Shown here: positions 56,314-64,000 of the stretch, in pieces
How positions within the stretch are numbered: position 1 is the first letter of the stretch
Layout: each line of letters opens with the position of its first letter
Assembly: GCF_002295065.1 (NCBI RefSeq)
Contig: NZ_NSGG01000001.1
Coordinates: forward strand, 644,553-708,552
DNA from: Mesorhizobium sp. WSM3859
GTDB taxonomy: Bacteria > Pseudomonadota > Alphaproteobacteria > Rhizobiales > Rhizobiaceae
Length of the DNA: 64,000 bases
Direction: 5' to 3'
The notes under the pieces: model-generated
The model's input: only the letters and a program-made list of their open reading frames with translations
Told to the model about the DNA's origin: nothing
The model's database searches: none
Position numbers and translations under genes: made by a program

Positions 56314-57438
56314 CTATTTGTTTTCCTTGGTCTGGCCCATGATTTCCTGCGCGGTGAAATTGATGCCGCAGGTCGGGAAGGAATTGCCGACGAAGAAATT
56401 GTCGGACTGGTCCGGGAAGTAGTCCTGGCCGGCCTTGAAGTTCGGATCCTCCACGATAGCCAAAGGCAACTTGACCGATTGCGGCACGACATTGCCCTCG
56501 AGCGCCGAGATCGCGGTCTTGATGGCAACCGCCACCTGTGCGGGGCCGGTGCCGGCGGACGAGCATTTCAGTCCATCGGCAGCGTGCGCGGCGCAGAACT
56601 TGCGGAAGCCGTTTTCCGTCTCGCCGCCGAAGGGCACGAAAGGATGCTTGGCGTCGATCATCGCCTGCACGATGCCGGTGTCGCCGCCCTGCCCGGTAAC
56701 GCCGTCGAACGGCCCGCTGGTGGCGATGGCATCGGCCGTGGCCTTTTGCGCCACGCCGTCATCCCACTTGCCGACGACCTCGGTGACATCCCACTTCTTG
56801 CCCGACCCATCGAGCACCTCGTGGATGCCGTTGTGGCGATCGGTGTCGACCGAGGTGCCGGCAACGCCGCGCACTTCGAGCACCTTGCCGCCATTTGGCA
56901 CATGCGCGACCAGCCACTTGCCCCAGAGCTCGCCGAGGCCCTTCTGGTCGACATTGACGTTGATGGCATCCTTGGTGTCGAGGATGTTGTCGAAGGCGAC
57001 GAGCACGACGCCGGCTTCCTTGGCGCGCTTGATGACTGGCCCGAAGGCGGTCGGATTCTGGGCATTGACGACGATCGCGTCAAAGCCGGAATCGATGAAG
57101 TTGTTGATCGCCGAAATCTGCGCCGGCACATCCTCGCCGGTCGACACGACCTTGAATTCCTTGAGCTTCTTGGCGACATCCGGTTGCGCCGCGTAGGCCT
57201 TGGCCGTCTGGATCATCTGGATGCGCCAGGTGTTGGCGATATAGCCGTTGGCAAGCGCGATGCGATACGGACCGTCTTTCTTCGGAAACTTGAAAAACTG
57301 CGTGTCGGCCGCCCAGGGCGCGAAGCAGTCCGGCTCGGCCGCCGGTCCCTTGACCACTTCAGGTCCGGCGATCGCCGACGAACTCAGCATGACGAATGCA
57401 GTGGCGGCAACGACGCCGCCAACGAGTGACTTGATCAT
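56314..57438 (-). CDS. Sugar ABC transporter substrate-binding protein (family 2, periplasmic)
   Basis: A 374-residue periplasmic binding protein of the ribose/galactose (Peripla_BP_4) type. Signal peptide VVAATAFVMLSSSAIA is followed by YRIALANGYIANTWRIQMIQ and DAIVVNAQNPTAFGPVIKRA. The ligand cannot be read, but the operon ends in gluconokinase. Four cysteines in the mature part (e.g. PDCFAPW, FPTCGIN) may form disulfides. It is the first gene of the operon. The 293-base region upstream holds two inverted repeats. Confidence 0.9.
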   Translation of the reverse strand: MIKSLVGGVVAATAFVMLSSSAIAGPEVVKGPAAEPDCFAPWAADTQFFKFPKKDGPYRIALANGYIANTWRIQMIQTAKAYAAQPDVAKKLKEFKVVSTGEDVPAQISAINNFIDSGFDAIVVNAQNPTAFGPVIKRAKEAGVVLVAFDNILDTKDAINVNVDQKGLGELWGKWLVAHVPNGGKVLEVRGVAGTSVDTDRHNGIHEVLDGSGKKWDVTEVVGKWDDGVAQKATADAIATSGPFDGVTGQGGDTGIVQAMIDAKHPFVPFGGETENGFRKFCAAHAADGLKCSSAGTGPAQVAVAIKTAISALEGNVVPQSVKLPLAIVEDPNFKAGQDYFPDQSDNFFVGNSFPTCGINFTAQEIMGQTKENK

Positions 57439-57588
57439 CGATATTCCTCCCAGTTGCAGTTCTGCTTGTGATGAATCATGGCGCTACCGGCCGGCATCCT
57501 CCACCGAACCGAACGCGCTCACAGGGCCGCCCGCGTCGCCCTGATCCTCCTCTCCCCCTCAGCTTCCTGGCAATTTAGAAAACTATCA

Positions 57589-57633
57589 TATTATACATAG
57601 TAAACAAGCTCGGACTGTTGCTTATGTATAATA
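57589..57633. promoter_or_regulatory. Spaced inverted repeat TATTATACATA / TATGTATAATA
   Basis: Two perfect 11-base arms (57589-57599 and 57623-57633), centres 34 bases apart, about three helical turns, in an AT-rich patch about 150-195 bases upstream of the binding-protein start. Each arm contains a TATAAT-like core on one strand, so they might be paired regulator sites or overlapping -10 boxes. Confidence 0.45.
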
Positions 57634-57674
57634 AACAGCCTCTCGACCTTGCCGGACGTTGATTTTACAGACAA

Positions 57675-57690
57675 ATGGTAGCGCTACCAT
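57675..57690. promoter_or_regulatory. LacI-family operator palindrome
   Basis: ATGGTAGCGCTACCAT is a perfect 16-base palindrome with the central CG typical of LacI/GntR-type operators. It lies 41 bases past the stop of the LacI-family gene and 237 bases upstream of the sugar-binding gene. It is the natural candidate site for that regulator at the ABC operon promoter. Confidence 0.72.
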
Positions 57691-57731
57691 GATTGGGTGT
57701 AAAGCGCGCCTTCGACATTTTTCCGGACTTT

Positions 57732-58760
57732 TCAACGCGCTGTGCTCTCCCGCCGCACGAGCTCGAAACCGAGATCGAGGATCCGCTGTTTCGGTGGGTT
57801 TCCGGCAATCGCCGCAAGCGCCATGGCGACGGATCGGGTGCCGATCTCATAGCGGTGGGTGCGCACGCTGGTGATCGAGGGAAACGACACCTGCATCATG
57901 TCGAGGTCGTTGAAGCCGACAATGCCGATCTGCTTCGGCACGTCGATCGAAGCGCGGTGGCATTCGAACAGGACCCCGAGCGCGATATCGTCATTGTTGC
58001 AGAACACGCCGTCGAGCGTGGGCATCTTGGCCAGCGCGTCACGGAAAAGCTCGCGCCCGAGGCTCACGCTTGACGGCACCGGCGTCGTGGTGACCAGCCG
58101 CGGATCGAACAGCCCCGCTGCCTCCATGGCGGCGCGGTAGCCGGCAAGGCGCCGCTGCGAACGAGGATCCATCCTGGCGCCGATGAAGCCGATCCTGCGG
58201 TAGCCGGCCTGCAGAAGGTGCTCGGTGGCCGTCCTGCCGCCGTCGAAATGCGAGAAGCCGACCATCATGTCGACCGGATCCGGCCCGGTCTCCATCACCT
58301 GCACCACCGGGCAACCGGCATTCTCTAGCAGTCGTCGCGCGCTGGGCGTCTGGTCGATCCCGGCCACGATGAGCGCCGCCGGGCGCTGCGATCCGAAAAC
58401 CTGCAGCAGTCGCTCCTCCTCCAGGCCGGAATAATGCGTGTTGCCGATCTGGATGCGGAACGGGCTGTCGGAGAGGCTGTCGTAGATGCCGCGCACCACC
58501 TCGGCGAAGACGTTGTTGGTGAGGGATGGCACCAGCACGCCGAACACTTCGGCGCGCGCCGAGGCAAGCGCGCGCGCGTTCGGATCGGGCACGTAGCCGA
58601 GTTCGTCGACCGCGGCCTGTATCTGCCGGCGAAGGTCCTCCGATACCCGTCCGGGCTCACGCAGCGCTCGCGATACGGTGATCGCGCCGACGCCCGCCTT
58701 GCGTGCCACATCGGCAATCGTCGGACGGCCGCCGCCGCGGCGGGAGCGCGGCCTGGTCAA
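57732..58760 (-). CDS. LacI-family transcriptional regulator (GntR-like)
   Basis: A 342-residue repressor with the LacI helix-turn-helix RPTIADVARKAGVGAITVSR near residue 11, hinge region PDPNARALASARAEVFGVLV, and a periplasmic-binding-like effector domain. No in-frame ATG lies nearby. TTG at 58760 has GAGG at the right distance and gives a normal N-terminus (TRPRSRRGGGRPTIAD). The open frame extends to 60233 through the MFS gene, but only by base composition. It is followed by the ABC operon and probably represses it through the palindrome at 57675. Effector is likely a sugar acid or its phosphate. Confidence 0.87.
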   Translation of the reverse strand: MTRPRSRRGGGRPTIADVARKAGVGAITVSRALREPGRVSEDLRRQIQAAVDELGYVPDPNARALASARAEVFGVLVPSLTNNVFAEVVRGIYDSLSDSPFRIQIGNTHYSGLEEERLLQVFGSQRPAALIVAGIDQTPSARRLLENAGCPVVQVMETGPDPVDMMVGFSHFDGGRTATEHLLQAGYRRIGFIGARMDPRSQRRLAGYRAAMEAAGLFDPRLVTTTPVPSSVSLGRELFRDALAKMPTLDGVFCNNDDIALGVLFECHRASIDVPKQIGIVGFNDLDMMQVSFPSITSVRTHRYEIGTRSVAMALAAIAGNPPKQRILDLGFELVRRESTAR

Positions 58761-58927
58761 GGGCGGGCCTCGTGCGGCAAATCCCGCCCGCTGCGCGCCT
58801 GCAATGCCATTGACCCTGGTGTCGCCATCTCGCAGGCCTGTACCGCGTTCACTGGCCTTGGCGTCGCGCAGCCGCGATTTGTTGTCAAGCCGAAGCGTCT
58901 TGCCGTAAAAGCGCCGGCACGAGCCTG

Positions 58928-60154
58928 TCAGGCCGCGACGACGACGCTGCGTCTTGCCTTCCAGAACACCAGGACCATCACCAGGATGTTGAGCAGGTTC
59001 CAGGCAATCCCGTTGAGGAAGGCGGCCGAGTAGGAACCGGTGAGGTCGTAAATCCAGCCCGACATCCAGCCCCCGATAGCCATGCCGAAAATGGTCGCCA
59101 TGATGACGATGCCGACCCGTTGGCCAGCCTCTCTGGCAGGCATGTATTCCCGCACAATGATCGCATAGCAGGGCACGATGCCGCCTTGCGACAGGCCAAA
59201 TACCAGCGAGACGAGATAGAGCGAGGCAAGACCGTCGAAGGGAATGTAAAAGAACAGCGACAGGCATTGCAGAACCGAACCGATAAGCAAGGTCCGCACT
59301 CCGCCGATCCGATCGGCGACGAAGCCGGAAGCAAGACGGCTGACGACGCCGGCGGCCATCATGATCGAAAGCATGTCGGCGCCATGCGCGACGCCGTAGC
59401 CGAGGTCCAGGCAATAGGCGACGATATGCACCTGCGGCATCGACATCGCCACGCAGCAGCCCAGACCAGCTATCACCAGCAGCATCTGAAGTGCCGCCGG
59501 CGACAATGCAATCGGCTGGACCAGGCGCGTGCCTGGCGAGCCTGCCACCACCACCGGGGCACGCCGGCGCAACATCAAAACCAGCGGCACCATCGTCACC
59601 AGGCACACGACGCCGATTGCCAGATAGGTGAAGCGCCAGCCCTCCGCCCTCATCAGCGGCGGTATGATCGCCGGCCAGACCGTTCCGGCGAGATAGCTGC
59701 CGGACGCAGCCGCAGCCACCGCAACGCCGCGCCGACGATTGAACCAGTGCGAGATGTCGGCGATCAGCGGTCCGAAAATCGCCGATGTTCCCAACCCGAT
59801 CAGCAAGCCTTGAGCGAAGGTGAACTGCAGGATTGAACTGGAGAGCGACGCCAGCAGGAAGCCGGCAGCCAGCGCCGTTGAGGAAACAAGCGCCGGAATC
59901 CAGTAGCCGACACGATCGATGGCGCGCCCGACCAGCACGTTGCCGGCCGCGAAGCCAACCATGGTCGCGGTGTAAGGCATCGACGCCGCGGCGCGATCGA
60001 CGCCGAACTCGGCCTGGACCGCCGGCAGAACGACGACCACCGCCCACATGCCGACGCCCCCTATGGTCGCCAGCAAGACGGAAATGGCCAACCTCGTCCA
60101 GGCATAAGCGCTGTCTATGCCTGGGGACGCTGCATTGCTGGAGATCGTCGTCAA
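58928..60154 (-). CDS. MFS transporter (monocarboxylate/oxalate-formate-like)
   Basis: A 408-residue inner-membrane carrier with 12 predicted helices. The MFS loop motif appears as GRAIDRVGYW between helices 2 and 3, repeated in the second half as GFVADRIGGVRT. The first helix ends with GGVGMWAVVVVLPAVQAEFG, as in the OFA and monocarboxylate branch. It starts 251 bases from the divergent DUF3175 gene and lies upstream of the LacI regulator on the same strand. The compound carried is unknown. Confidence 0.88.
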   Translation of the reverse strand: MTTISSNAASPGIDSAYAWTRLAISVLLATIGGVGMWAVVVVLPAVQAEFGVDRAAASMPYTATMVGFAAGNVLVGRAIDRVGYWIPALVSSTALAAGFLLASLSSSILQFTFAQGLLIGLGTSAIFGPLIADISHWFNRRRGVAVAAAASGSYLAGTVWPAIIPPLMRAEGWRFTYLAIGVVCLVTMVPLVLMLRRRAPVVVAGSPGTRLVQPIALSPAALQMLLVIAGLGCCVAMSMPQVHIVAYCLDLGYGVAHGADMLSIMMAAGVVSRLASGFVADRIGGVRTLLIGSVLQCLSLFFYIPFDGLASLYLVSLVFGLSQGGIVPCYAIIVREYMPAREAGQRVGIVIMATIFGMAIGGWMSGWIYDLTGSYSAAFLNGIAWNLLNILVMVLVFWKARRSVVVAA

Positions 60155-60296
60155 GGCGTTCCCTGTCTGCTGTTCTCGAAGTCGGCGGTTCGGCCTCCAC
60201 TATCGGCGTATTTGCCGGGCCGAGCAGCGCCACGACCGGTCAATCCGTGGCACCAGAGCCGGGAACCCCTCTCATTTCCTGGAGTTTTGCCTCAGA

Positions 60297-60340
60297 GCAA
60301 TTCCAGGAAAAGTGTCTAACGGTTTTCCGTCCGGAATTGC
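60297..60340. repeat. 44-bp palindromic element (family E)
   Basis: GCAATTCCAGGAAAAGTGTC with right arm GGTTTTCCGTCCGGAATTGC. It is the inverse copy of the element at 15521. A half copy (GAGCAATTCCAGGAAAA) occurs at 63562-63580 just after another stop codon. Confidence 0.85.
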
Positions 60341-60405
60341 TGGAAACAAAGAGATAGAGCGGTTCGGCGGCAAACCGCTGAACCGCTCTGGCAAGGAGTT
60401 TCGCC

Positions 60406-60693
60406 ATGACCGCAAAGAAGAAATGGTCGGCCGATGTGACCGAGCACAGCGATGCGCTGGAGCTCGAGGAGCACGTCTTCGAATCCGACGACGCCAGGAA
60501 GATTGCCGCCTCGCTGAAGCGTTCGGCCGAGCACAGCGACCGCCGCAAGGCCGAGCCATTCCAATCCGCCATGTCGATGCTGAATTTCTACATCAACCGC
60601 GCCGGCAAGAACCTGCCCGAGGAGCGCAAAAAGGTGCTGGAAAAGGCGAAGGATGAGCTGCGCGTCGCCTTCGGCCGCGAGAAGCAGGGTTAG
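60406..60693 (+). CDS. DUF3175 family protein
   Basis: A 95-residue, highly charged protein of the DUF3175 family, with its typical KKWSADVTEHSDALELEEHV and SAMSMLNFYINRAGKNLP stretches. Function is unknown. The basic and helical composition might suit nucleic-acid or protein binding. CAAGGAG precedes the ATG. It converges with the GntR-type gene, 20 bases apart. Confidence 0.87.
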   Translation: MTAKKKWSADVTEHSDALELEEHVFESDDARKIAASLKRSAEHSDRRKAEPFQSAMSMLNFYINRAGKNLPEERKKVLEKAKDELRVAFGREKQG

Positions 60694-60713
60694 GATTCAG
60701 CGTCCCAACGGAC

Positions 60714-61490
60714 TTAACGCGATTGAATGACTTCGTCGGTGTTGGCCAGCAGCTTGCGGACCGCGCTGCGCGCCGCATCGGGCCTTCTCAGGCGGATATT
60801 CCTCTCGATCGCCTCATGCAGCTTCTGGACATGCTGCAGATCGTCCAGCTCGCGCGTCGTGTAGGCGAAGAGGTGGTCGAACGCGGATTCGATCAGCACG
60901 CCCAACGGCACCAGGAGGTCGTTGCCCGAGGCCCTCAGGATGGCGAGGTGGAAGCGCGTGTCGGCGCGGGTTCGCTCCTGCAGGTTGGTGGCTTCGCCCA
61001 TCTCGCGGCAGGCCTGGCTGATCTCGGCCATCTGCTCGTCGCTACGCCGCATCGCCGCGAAGGCCGTCGCCTCCGGCTCGATGATGTGGCGGAATTCCTG
61101 CACCGTCTTCAGGAAAACCTCGCGGTCCGGCGACGTCGCGTACCAGGCGAGCACGTCGCGGTCGAGAAGGTTCCAGCGTTCCTTCGGTTCGACCCAGCTG
61201 CCGATCTTCGGCCGCGACGCCAGAAGGCTCTTCGCCATCAGCATCTTGATCGCCTCGCGCACTGCCGAGCGGCTGACGTCGAAGGTCTCCGACCATTTCG
61301 CTTCATTGGGCAGGATGGTCCCCGGCGGATAGTCGCCGCGCACGATGCGAAGACCGATCTCGCTGGCCAAAGAGGTATGCACGCTGGCACCGGGGATGCG
61401 TGGCGCGTCGGCCCGGCGGAAGCCAGCCGGACGTTCCGCGGCCGCCATCTTCATCGGCCTTTTTTCCTTGTTCGGCTTAGCGTCCCGCAT
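60714..61490 (-). CDS. GntR-family regulator, FadR subfamily (FCD domain)
   Basis: A 258-residue regulator. The winged helix-turn-helix is around residues 37-100 (HTSLASEIGLRIVRGDYPPG, then KWSETFDVSRSAVREAIKML). The helical FCD effector domain follows, with FRHIIEPEA, DTRFHLAIL and KLHEAIERN as likely metal or ligand histidines. Starts at 61454 or 61448 are also possible and better spaced from AAAAGG. It is downstream of the epimerase gene on the same strand. The GntR-type palindrome ATTGTCGGACAAT in the nearby divergent promoter is its probable operator. The effector is likely a sugar acid. Confidence 0.88.
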   Translation of the reverse strand: MRDAKPNKEKRPMKMAAAERPAGFRRADAPRIPGASVHTSLASEIGLRIVRGDYPPGTILPNEAKWSETFDVSRSAVREAIKMLMAKSLLASRPKIGSWVEPKERWNLLDRDVLAWYATSPDREVFLKTVQEFRHIIEPEATAFAAMRRSDEQMAEISQACREMGEATNLQERTRADTRFHLAILRASGNDLLVPLGVLIESAFDHLFAYTTRELDDLQHVQKLHEAIERNIRLRRPDAARSAVRKLLANTDEVIQSR

Positions 61491-61591
61491 AGGTCCACAA
61501 AATCCCGTTTTCAGAGCCTGTCAAGCATGGCAAACCCGCTTTGCCACAACCTGCTGAGATGTGCACAGATCAGCCGGCTCTTGGCCTCGCC

Positions 61592-62488
61592 TTAGGCGGT
61601 TTTGACGTATTTGCGCCAGCTGTGCTCAGGCCGGAAGCCGAGCACGTCGCGCGCCTTGCGGTTCGAAAGCAGCGTCTCATATTCGCCGAGTTCGGCCTTG
61701 ACCGGCACGCCCGGATAAAAGCGCCTCAAAAGCTCCGCCGTCGGCAGGTCCGACGAGCTATCGTCATTGGCCGCGTTGAACACCTGGTAGCCCAGGCCAT
61801 CCTTCTCGATGGCGCGCAAGGTGATCTGGCCGAGGTCGCGCGCGTCGATGTAGCTCCAGGCGATGCGCTTTCGGAAACCTGGATCGGCAAACCATTTCGG
61901 GAACAGCGAATATTCATGCGGCTCGATGACGTTGCCGATGCGCAGCGCATAGATGTCGCCGCCGCTGCGCAGCGCGAAGGCGCGCGCCGTCTTCTCGTTG
62001 ACGATCTTCGATAGCGCGTAAGAGTCCATCGGGTCGACGTCATAGTCCTCGTCGAGCGGAAAATGCGTGGGGTTGCGCGGCTCATTGGCGAAGACCAGCC
62101 CGTAGGTCGTCTCCGAAGAGGCGATGATGACCTTGCGGATGCCGAGCTTCACCGCCGCCTCTATGACGTTGTAAGTGCCCATCGCATTGACGCGGAACAC
62201 CTCGTTGTCCGGCGTGATCATGATGCGCGGGATCGCCGCGAAATGCACCACGGCGTCGACCGGCTGGGCCCTCAGCGACGGATCGAATTCGTGCAGGCCC
62301 ATATAGCTCGACAGGGCGTTGAACACCTGCCCGCTGTCGGTGATGTCGGTGATCAGGGTGCGCACCTTCGGATTGTCGAGCGGCTTGGTGTCGATGTTGA
62401 GCACCTGGCAGCCATGTTCGACCAGATACTGAACGACATGACGGCCTGCCTTGCCGCTGCCGCCGGTGAACATGATCCGCTTGGTCAT
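61592..62488 (-). CDS. NAD-dependent epimerase/dehydratase family protein
   Basis: A 298-residue extended SDR protein. The NAD-binding motif is TGGSGKAGRH near residues 8-17, and the active site is ASSETTYG (Ser124/Ser125) with SYALSK (Tyr157, Lys161). Length and the short C-terminal domain resemble uronate dehydrogenase and related sugar-oxidising members rather than classical nucleotide-sugar epimerases, but the substrate is not certain. The ATG at 62488 follows GGAGAG; GTG at 62500 is an alternative. It precedes the FadR-type regulator, with a divergent dehydrogenase on the other side of a shared operator. Confidence 0.87.
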   Translation of the reverse strand: MTKRIMFTGGSGKAGRHVVQYLVEHGCQVLNIDTKPLDNPKVRTLITDITDSGQVFNALSSYMGLHEFDPSLRAQPVDAVVHFAAIPRIMITPDNEVFRVNAMGTYNVIEAAVKLGIRKVIIASSETTYGLVFANEPRNPTHFPLDEDYDVDPMDSYALSKIVNEKTARAFALRSGGDIYALRIGNVIEPHEYSLFPKWFADPGFRKRIAWSYIDARDLGQITLRAIEKDGLGYQVFNAANDDSSSDLPTAELLRRFYPGVPVKAELGEYETLLSNRKARDVLGFRPEHSWRKYVKTA

Positions 62489-62520
62489 TTTGCTCTCCAC
62501 AAGGCTCGGGAATTATGTGT

Positions 62521-62533
62521 ATTGTCGGACAAT
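62521..62533. promoter_or_regulatory. GntR/FadR-type operator palindrome
   Basis: ATTGTCGGACAAT is a perfect dyad around a central G, of the TTGTC-N-GACAA type bound by FadR-subfamily GntR regulators. It lies in the divergent promoter between the epimerase (start 62488) and the dehydrogenase (start 62624), so one regulator could control both. Confidence 0.72.
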
Positions 62534-62623
62534 ATGGCATTCCGCAATCGCCCGCTACCGCGATCCGCGAAAACCTATCGCCCGCCGAGCGCCCATCACC
62601 ACGAAAGACAGGGAAGAGACGAC

Positions 62624-63562
62624 ATGAGCACCACCGCTGCCCGCGAGAACATCGGTTTCATCGGCCTCGGCCTGATGGGGCACGGCATCGCCAAGAACAT
62701 CGTCGACAAGGGCTATCCGCTCACCTTCCTTGGCCGCAAGAACCGCAAGCCCGCGGAAGATCTTTTGGGACGCGGCGCCAAGGAAGTGGCCACCTCGAAG
62801 GAGGTGGCTGCTGCTTCCGACATCGTCTTCATCTGCGTCACCGGCTCGCGCGAGGTGGAGGCAATCATCCGCGGCCCCAGCGGGCTGAAGGAAGGCCTGA
62901 AGCAAGGCTCGGTGGTCGTCGACTGCTCGACCTCCGATCCGGTCTCGACCGTGGCCCTCGCCGCCGAACTCAAGGCGCTCGGAGTCGACTATGTCGATGC
63001 GCCGCTCAGCCGCACTCCGAAGGAGGCTTGGGAAGGCACGCTCGACGCCATGGTCGGCGCGCCGGACGCGGTGTTCTCCAGGCTCAAGCCGGTGATCGAG
63101 ACCTGGGCCGGCCGCATCGTCCATATCGGCGACACCGGCGACGGCCACCGCATGAAGCTGCTCAACAACTTCGTCTCGCTGGGCTATGCGGCGATCTATT
63201 CGGAGGCTCTGGCGCTGGCGCAGAAGGTCGGCATCTCGCCGGCGCGCTTCGACAGCGTCATCCGCAACGGCCGCATGGATTGCGGCTTCTACCAGACCTT
63301 CATGCGCTGGACTTTGGAGGGCGACCGCGACGCGCACAAGTTCACCATCGCCAATGCCTTCAAGGACCTGACCTATCTGGAATCGATGGCGGGCGCGGCC
63401 GGCATCGCCAACCCGCTCGGCAACGCCACCAAGAATTCGTTCGCGACGGCGCATGCCGGCGGTCCCGCCGAACAATATGTACCGATGCTCGCCACCCATA
63501 TCGGCAGGCTCAACGGCATCGACCTGATGCCTTCGAAGGACGGCGTGAAGCAGAAAATCTGA
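62624..63562 (+). CDS. NAD(P)-dependent beta-hydroxyacid dehydrogenase (3-hydroxyisobutyrate dehydrogenase family)
   Basis: A 312-residue dehydrogenase. The N-terminal Rossmann motif is IGFIGLGLMGHGIAKN. CSTSDPVSTV and DAPLSRTPKEAWEGTLDAMV match the substrate loop, where the family often has SGG in place of RTP here. The catalytic lysine is in GHRMKLLNN (Lys178), with Asn181/182. GGGAAGAGA precedes the ATG at 62624; a much longer frame upstream is not coding. It may oxidise a 3-hydroxy acid such as a sugar acid. It shares the GntR-type operator with the epimerase gene and ends at an intrinsic terminator. Confidence 0.89.
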   Translation: MSTTAARENIGFIGLGLMGHGIAKNIVDKGYPLTFLGRKNRKPAEDLLGRGAKEVATSKEVAAASDIVFICVTGSREVEAIIRGPSGLKEGLKQGSVVVDCSTSDPVSTVALAAELKALGVDYVDAPLSRTPKEAWEGTLDAMVGAPDAVFSRLKPVIETWAGRIVHIGDTGDGHRMKLLNNFVSLGYAAIYSEALALAQKVGISPARFDSVIRNGRMDCGFYQTFMRWTLEGDRDAHKFTIANAFKDLTYLESMAGAAGIANPLGNATKNSFATAHAGGPAEQYVPMLATHIGRLNGIDLMPSKDGVKQKI

Positions 63563-63580
63563 GAGCAATTCCAGGAAAAA

Positions 63581-63610
63581 AAGGGGCGCCTTGCGGGCGC
63601 CCCTTCTTTT
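63581..63610. terminator. Intrinsic terminator, usable in both directions
   Basis: AAGGGGCGCC pairs with GGCGCCCCTT around the loop TTGCG, followed by CTTTT on the plus strand and preceded by an A-run. It lies between converging genes. Confidence 0.8.
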
Positions 63611-63637
63611 CTCGATGGTTGCGGATGCAGCCGGCGC

Positions 63638-64000
63638 CTACTTCTGGATGCAGGTGTCTGCCGTTTCCTTGGTGCATTCGTCGAGGCCGGTGAAGACCGG
63701 ATCGTCGACCTTCTTGCCGCCGATGAGATCGAGCATCACCGCCGGCGCCTTGTAGCCCATTTCGAACGGACGCTGCCCAACCAGCGCGGTCACCAGGCCT
63801 TCCTTGGCGATCGCCACCTCGTCGCCGATCGTGTCGGCGGCGCCGATGACGAATTCGTTCTTGGCGATCTTGTCGGCCATCGGCTTGAACAGGTCGCGAT
63901 AGGGCTGCGGGGCGCCGAACAGCGGCCAGCCGCCCATGATGCCGAAGGCGTCGAGCTTCGGATTGGCGGCGAGGATGTCGGTCATCGCCTGCACGCCCTT
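63638..64000 (-). CDS. Sugar ABC transporter substrate-binding protein, C-terminal part (gene runs out of the window)
   Basis: The last about 120 residues of a family 2 sugar-binding protein. The part visible includes NPKLDAFGIMGGWPLFGAPQ and the late EMGYKAPAVMLDLIGGKK, both usual in the second lobe of Peripla_BP_4 proteins. Its start and signal peptide are beyond the window end. Two cysteines near the C-terminus (DECTKETADTCIQK) probably form a disulfide. It is a different protein from the binding protein at 56314 and probably begins another sugar importer operon. Confidence 0.82.
   Translation of the reverse strand, partial: KGVQAMTDILAANPKLDAFGIMGGWPLFGAPQPYRDLFKPMADKIAKNEFVIGAADTIGDEVAIAKEGLVTALVGQRPFEMGYKAPAVMLDLIGGKKVDDPVFTGLDECTKETADTCIQK

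Noticed and set aside
57732..60233. 833-codon frame suggesting a fusion ahead of the LacI regulator
   Set aside because: The upstream part is a shadow of the MFS gene. The LacI domain starts properly at TTG 58760 with a GAGG site.

Overview
The window is GC-rich DNA with tightly packed genes on both strands, frequent ATGA/GTGA stop-start overlaps, and many short palindromic repeats between genes. Gene content (reductive pyrimidine catabolism, GcvT-type FAD dehydrogenase, MttB-family methyltransferase, many ABC importers, TamA/TamB, sulfate importer) and the repeat types fit a soil or plant-associated alphaproteobacterium of the Rhizobiales, most likely Mesorhizobium or a close relative. The genus is inferred from general resemblance. 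No rRNA, tRNA, CRISPR array, prophage or transposase was seen.

Layout. (1) 1-12.6 kb is a pyrimidine reductive catabolism region. It holds a dihydropyrimidinase (cut by the window start), a small coupled ORF, an N-carbamoyl-beta-alanine type amidohydrolase, an omega-amino acid aminotransferase, the two-subunit dihydropyrimidine dehydrogenase preT-preA, and two RutR-type TetR regulators. RutR-like operators (TTGACCA-N2-TGGTCAA type) lie at all three catabolic promoters. An XRE/MmyB regulator with two SDR genes and an AhpD-like gene with an Rrf2 regulator are interspersed. (2) 12.6-20.4 kb: ChaC, a two-domain glyoxalase-like protein, a secreted hypothetical, DoxX, an MttB-like methyltransferase with a dimethylglycine dehydrogenase-like protein, and a lipoprotein lytic transglycosylase. 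(3) 20.4-26.9 kb: a dipeptide/opine-type ABC importer with a fused double ATPase. (4) 27.2-44.2 kb is an envelope block: TamB (with a large internal duplication) and TamA, divergent from a PAN-containing alpha-2-macroglobulin, PbpC and a VanX/DdpX dipeptidase. (5) 44.4-50.2 kb: a sulfate importer (binding protein, CysT, CysW, CysA, second binding protein) followed by a four-Cys Rrf2 regulator. (6) 50.4-52.2 kb: a small C-terminally anchored hypothetical and an LpxL-like acyltransferase relative. (7) 52.2-60.2 kb: a ribose-type sugar ABC importer ending in gluconokinase, with a LacI regulator, an MFS carrier and a perfect palindromic operator. (8) 60.4-64.0 kb: a DUF3175 protein, a FadR-type GntR regulator, an NAD epimerase/dehydrogenase and a divergent beta-hydroxyacid dehydrogenase sharing a GntR-type operator, and the tail of another sugar-binding protein.

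How the parts work together. Uracil or thymine would be reduced by PreTA, opened by dihydropyrimidinase, cleaved to beta-alanine (or beta-aminoisobutyrate), CO2 and ammonia by the amidohydrolase, and transaminated. The RutR-like regulators probably sense the pyrimidine. The sugar section looks like uptake and phosphorylation of a sugar or sugar acid at the 6-phosphogluconate level, with a second sugar-acid oxidation unit beside it.

No clearly new system stands out. The best leads are the multi-promoter RutR-like regulon with two paralogous regulators, the MttB plus dimethylglycine dehydrogenase pair, the TamB internal duplication, and palindromic repeats that appear to supply ribosome-binding and start signals for pbpC and ddpX.
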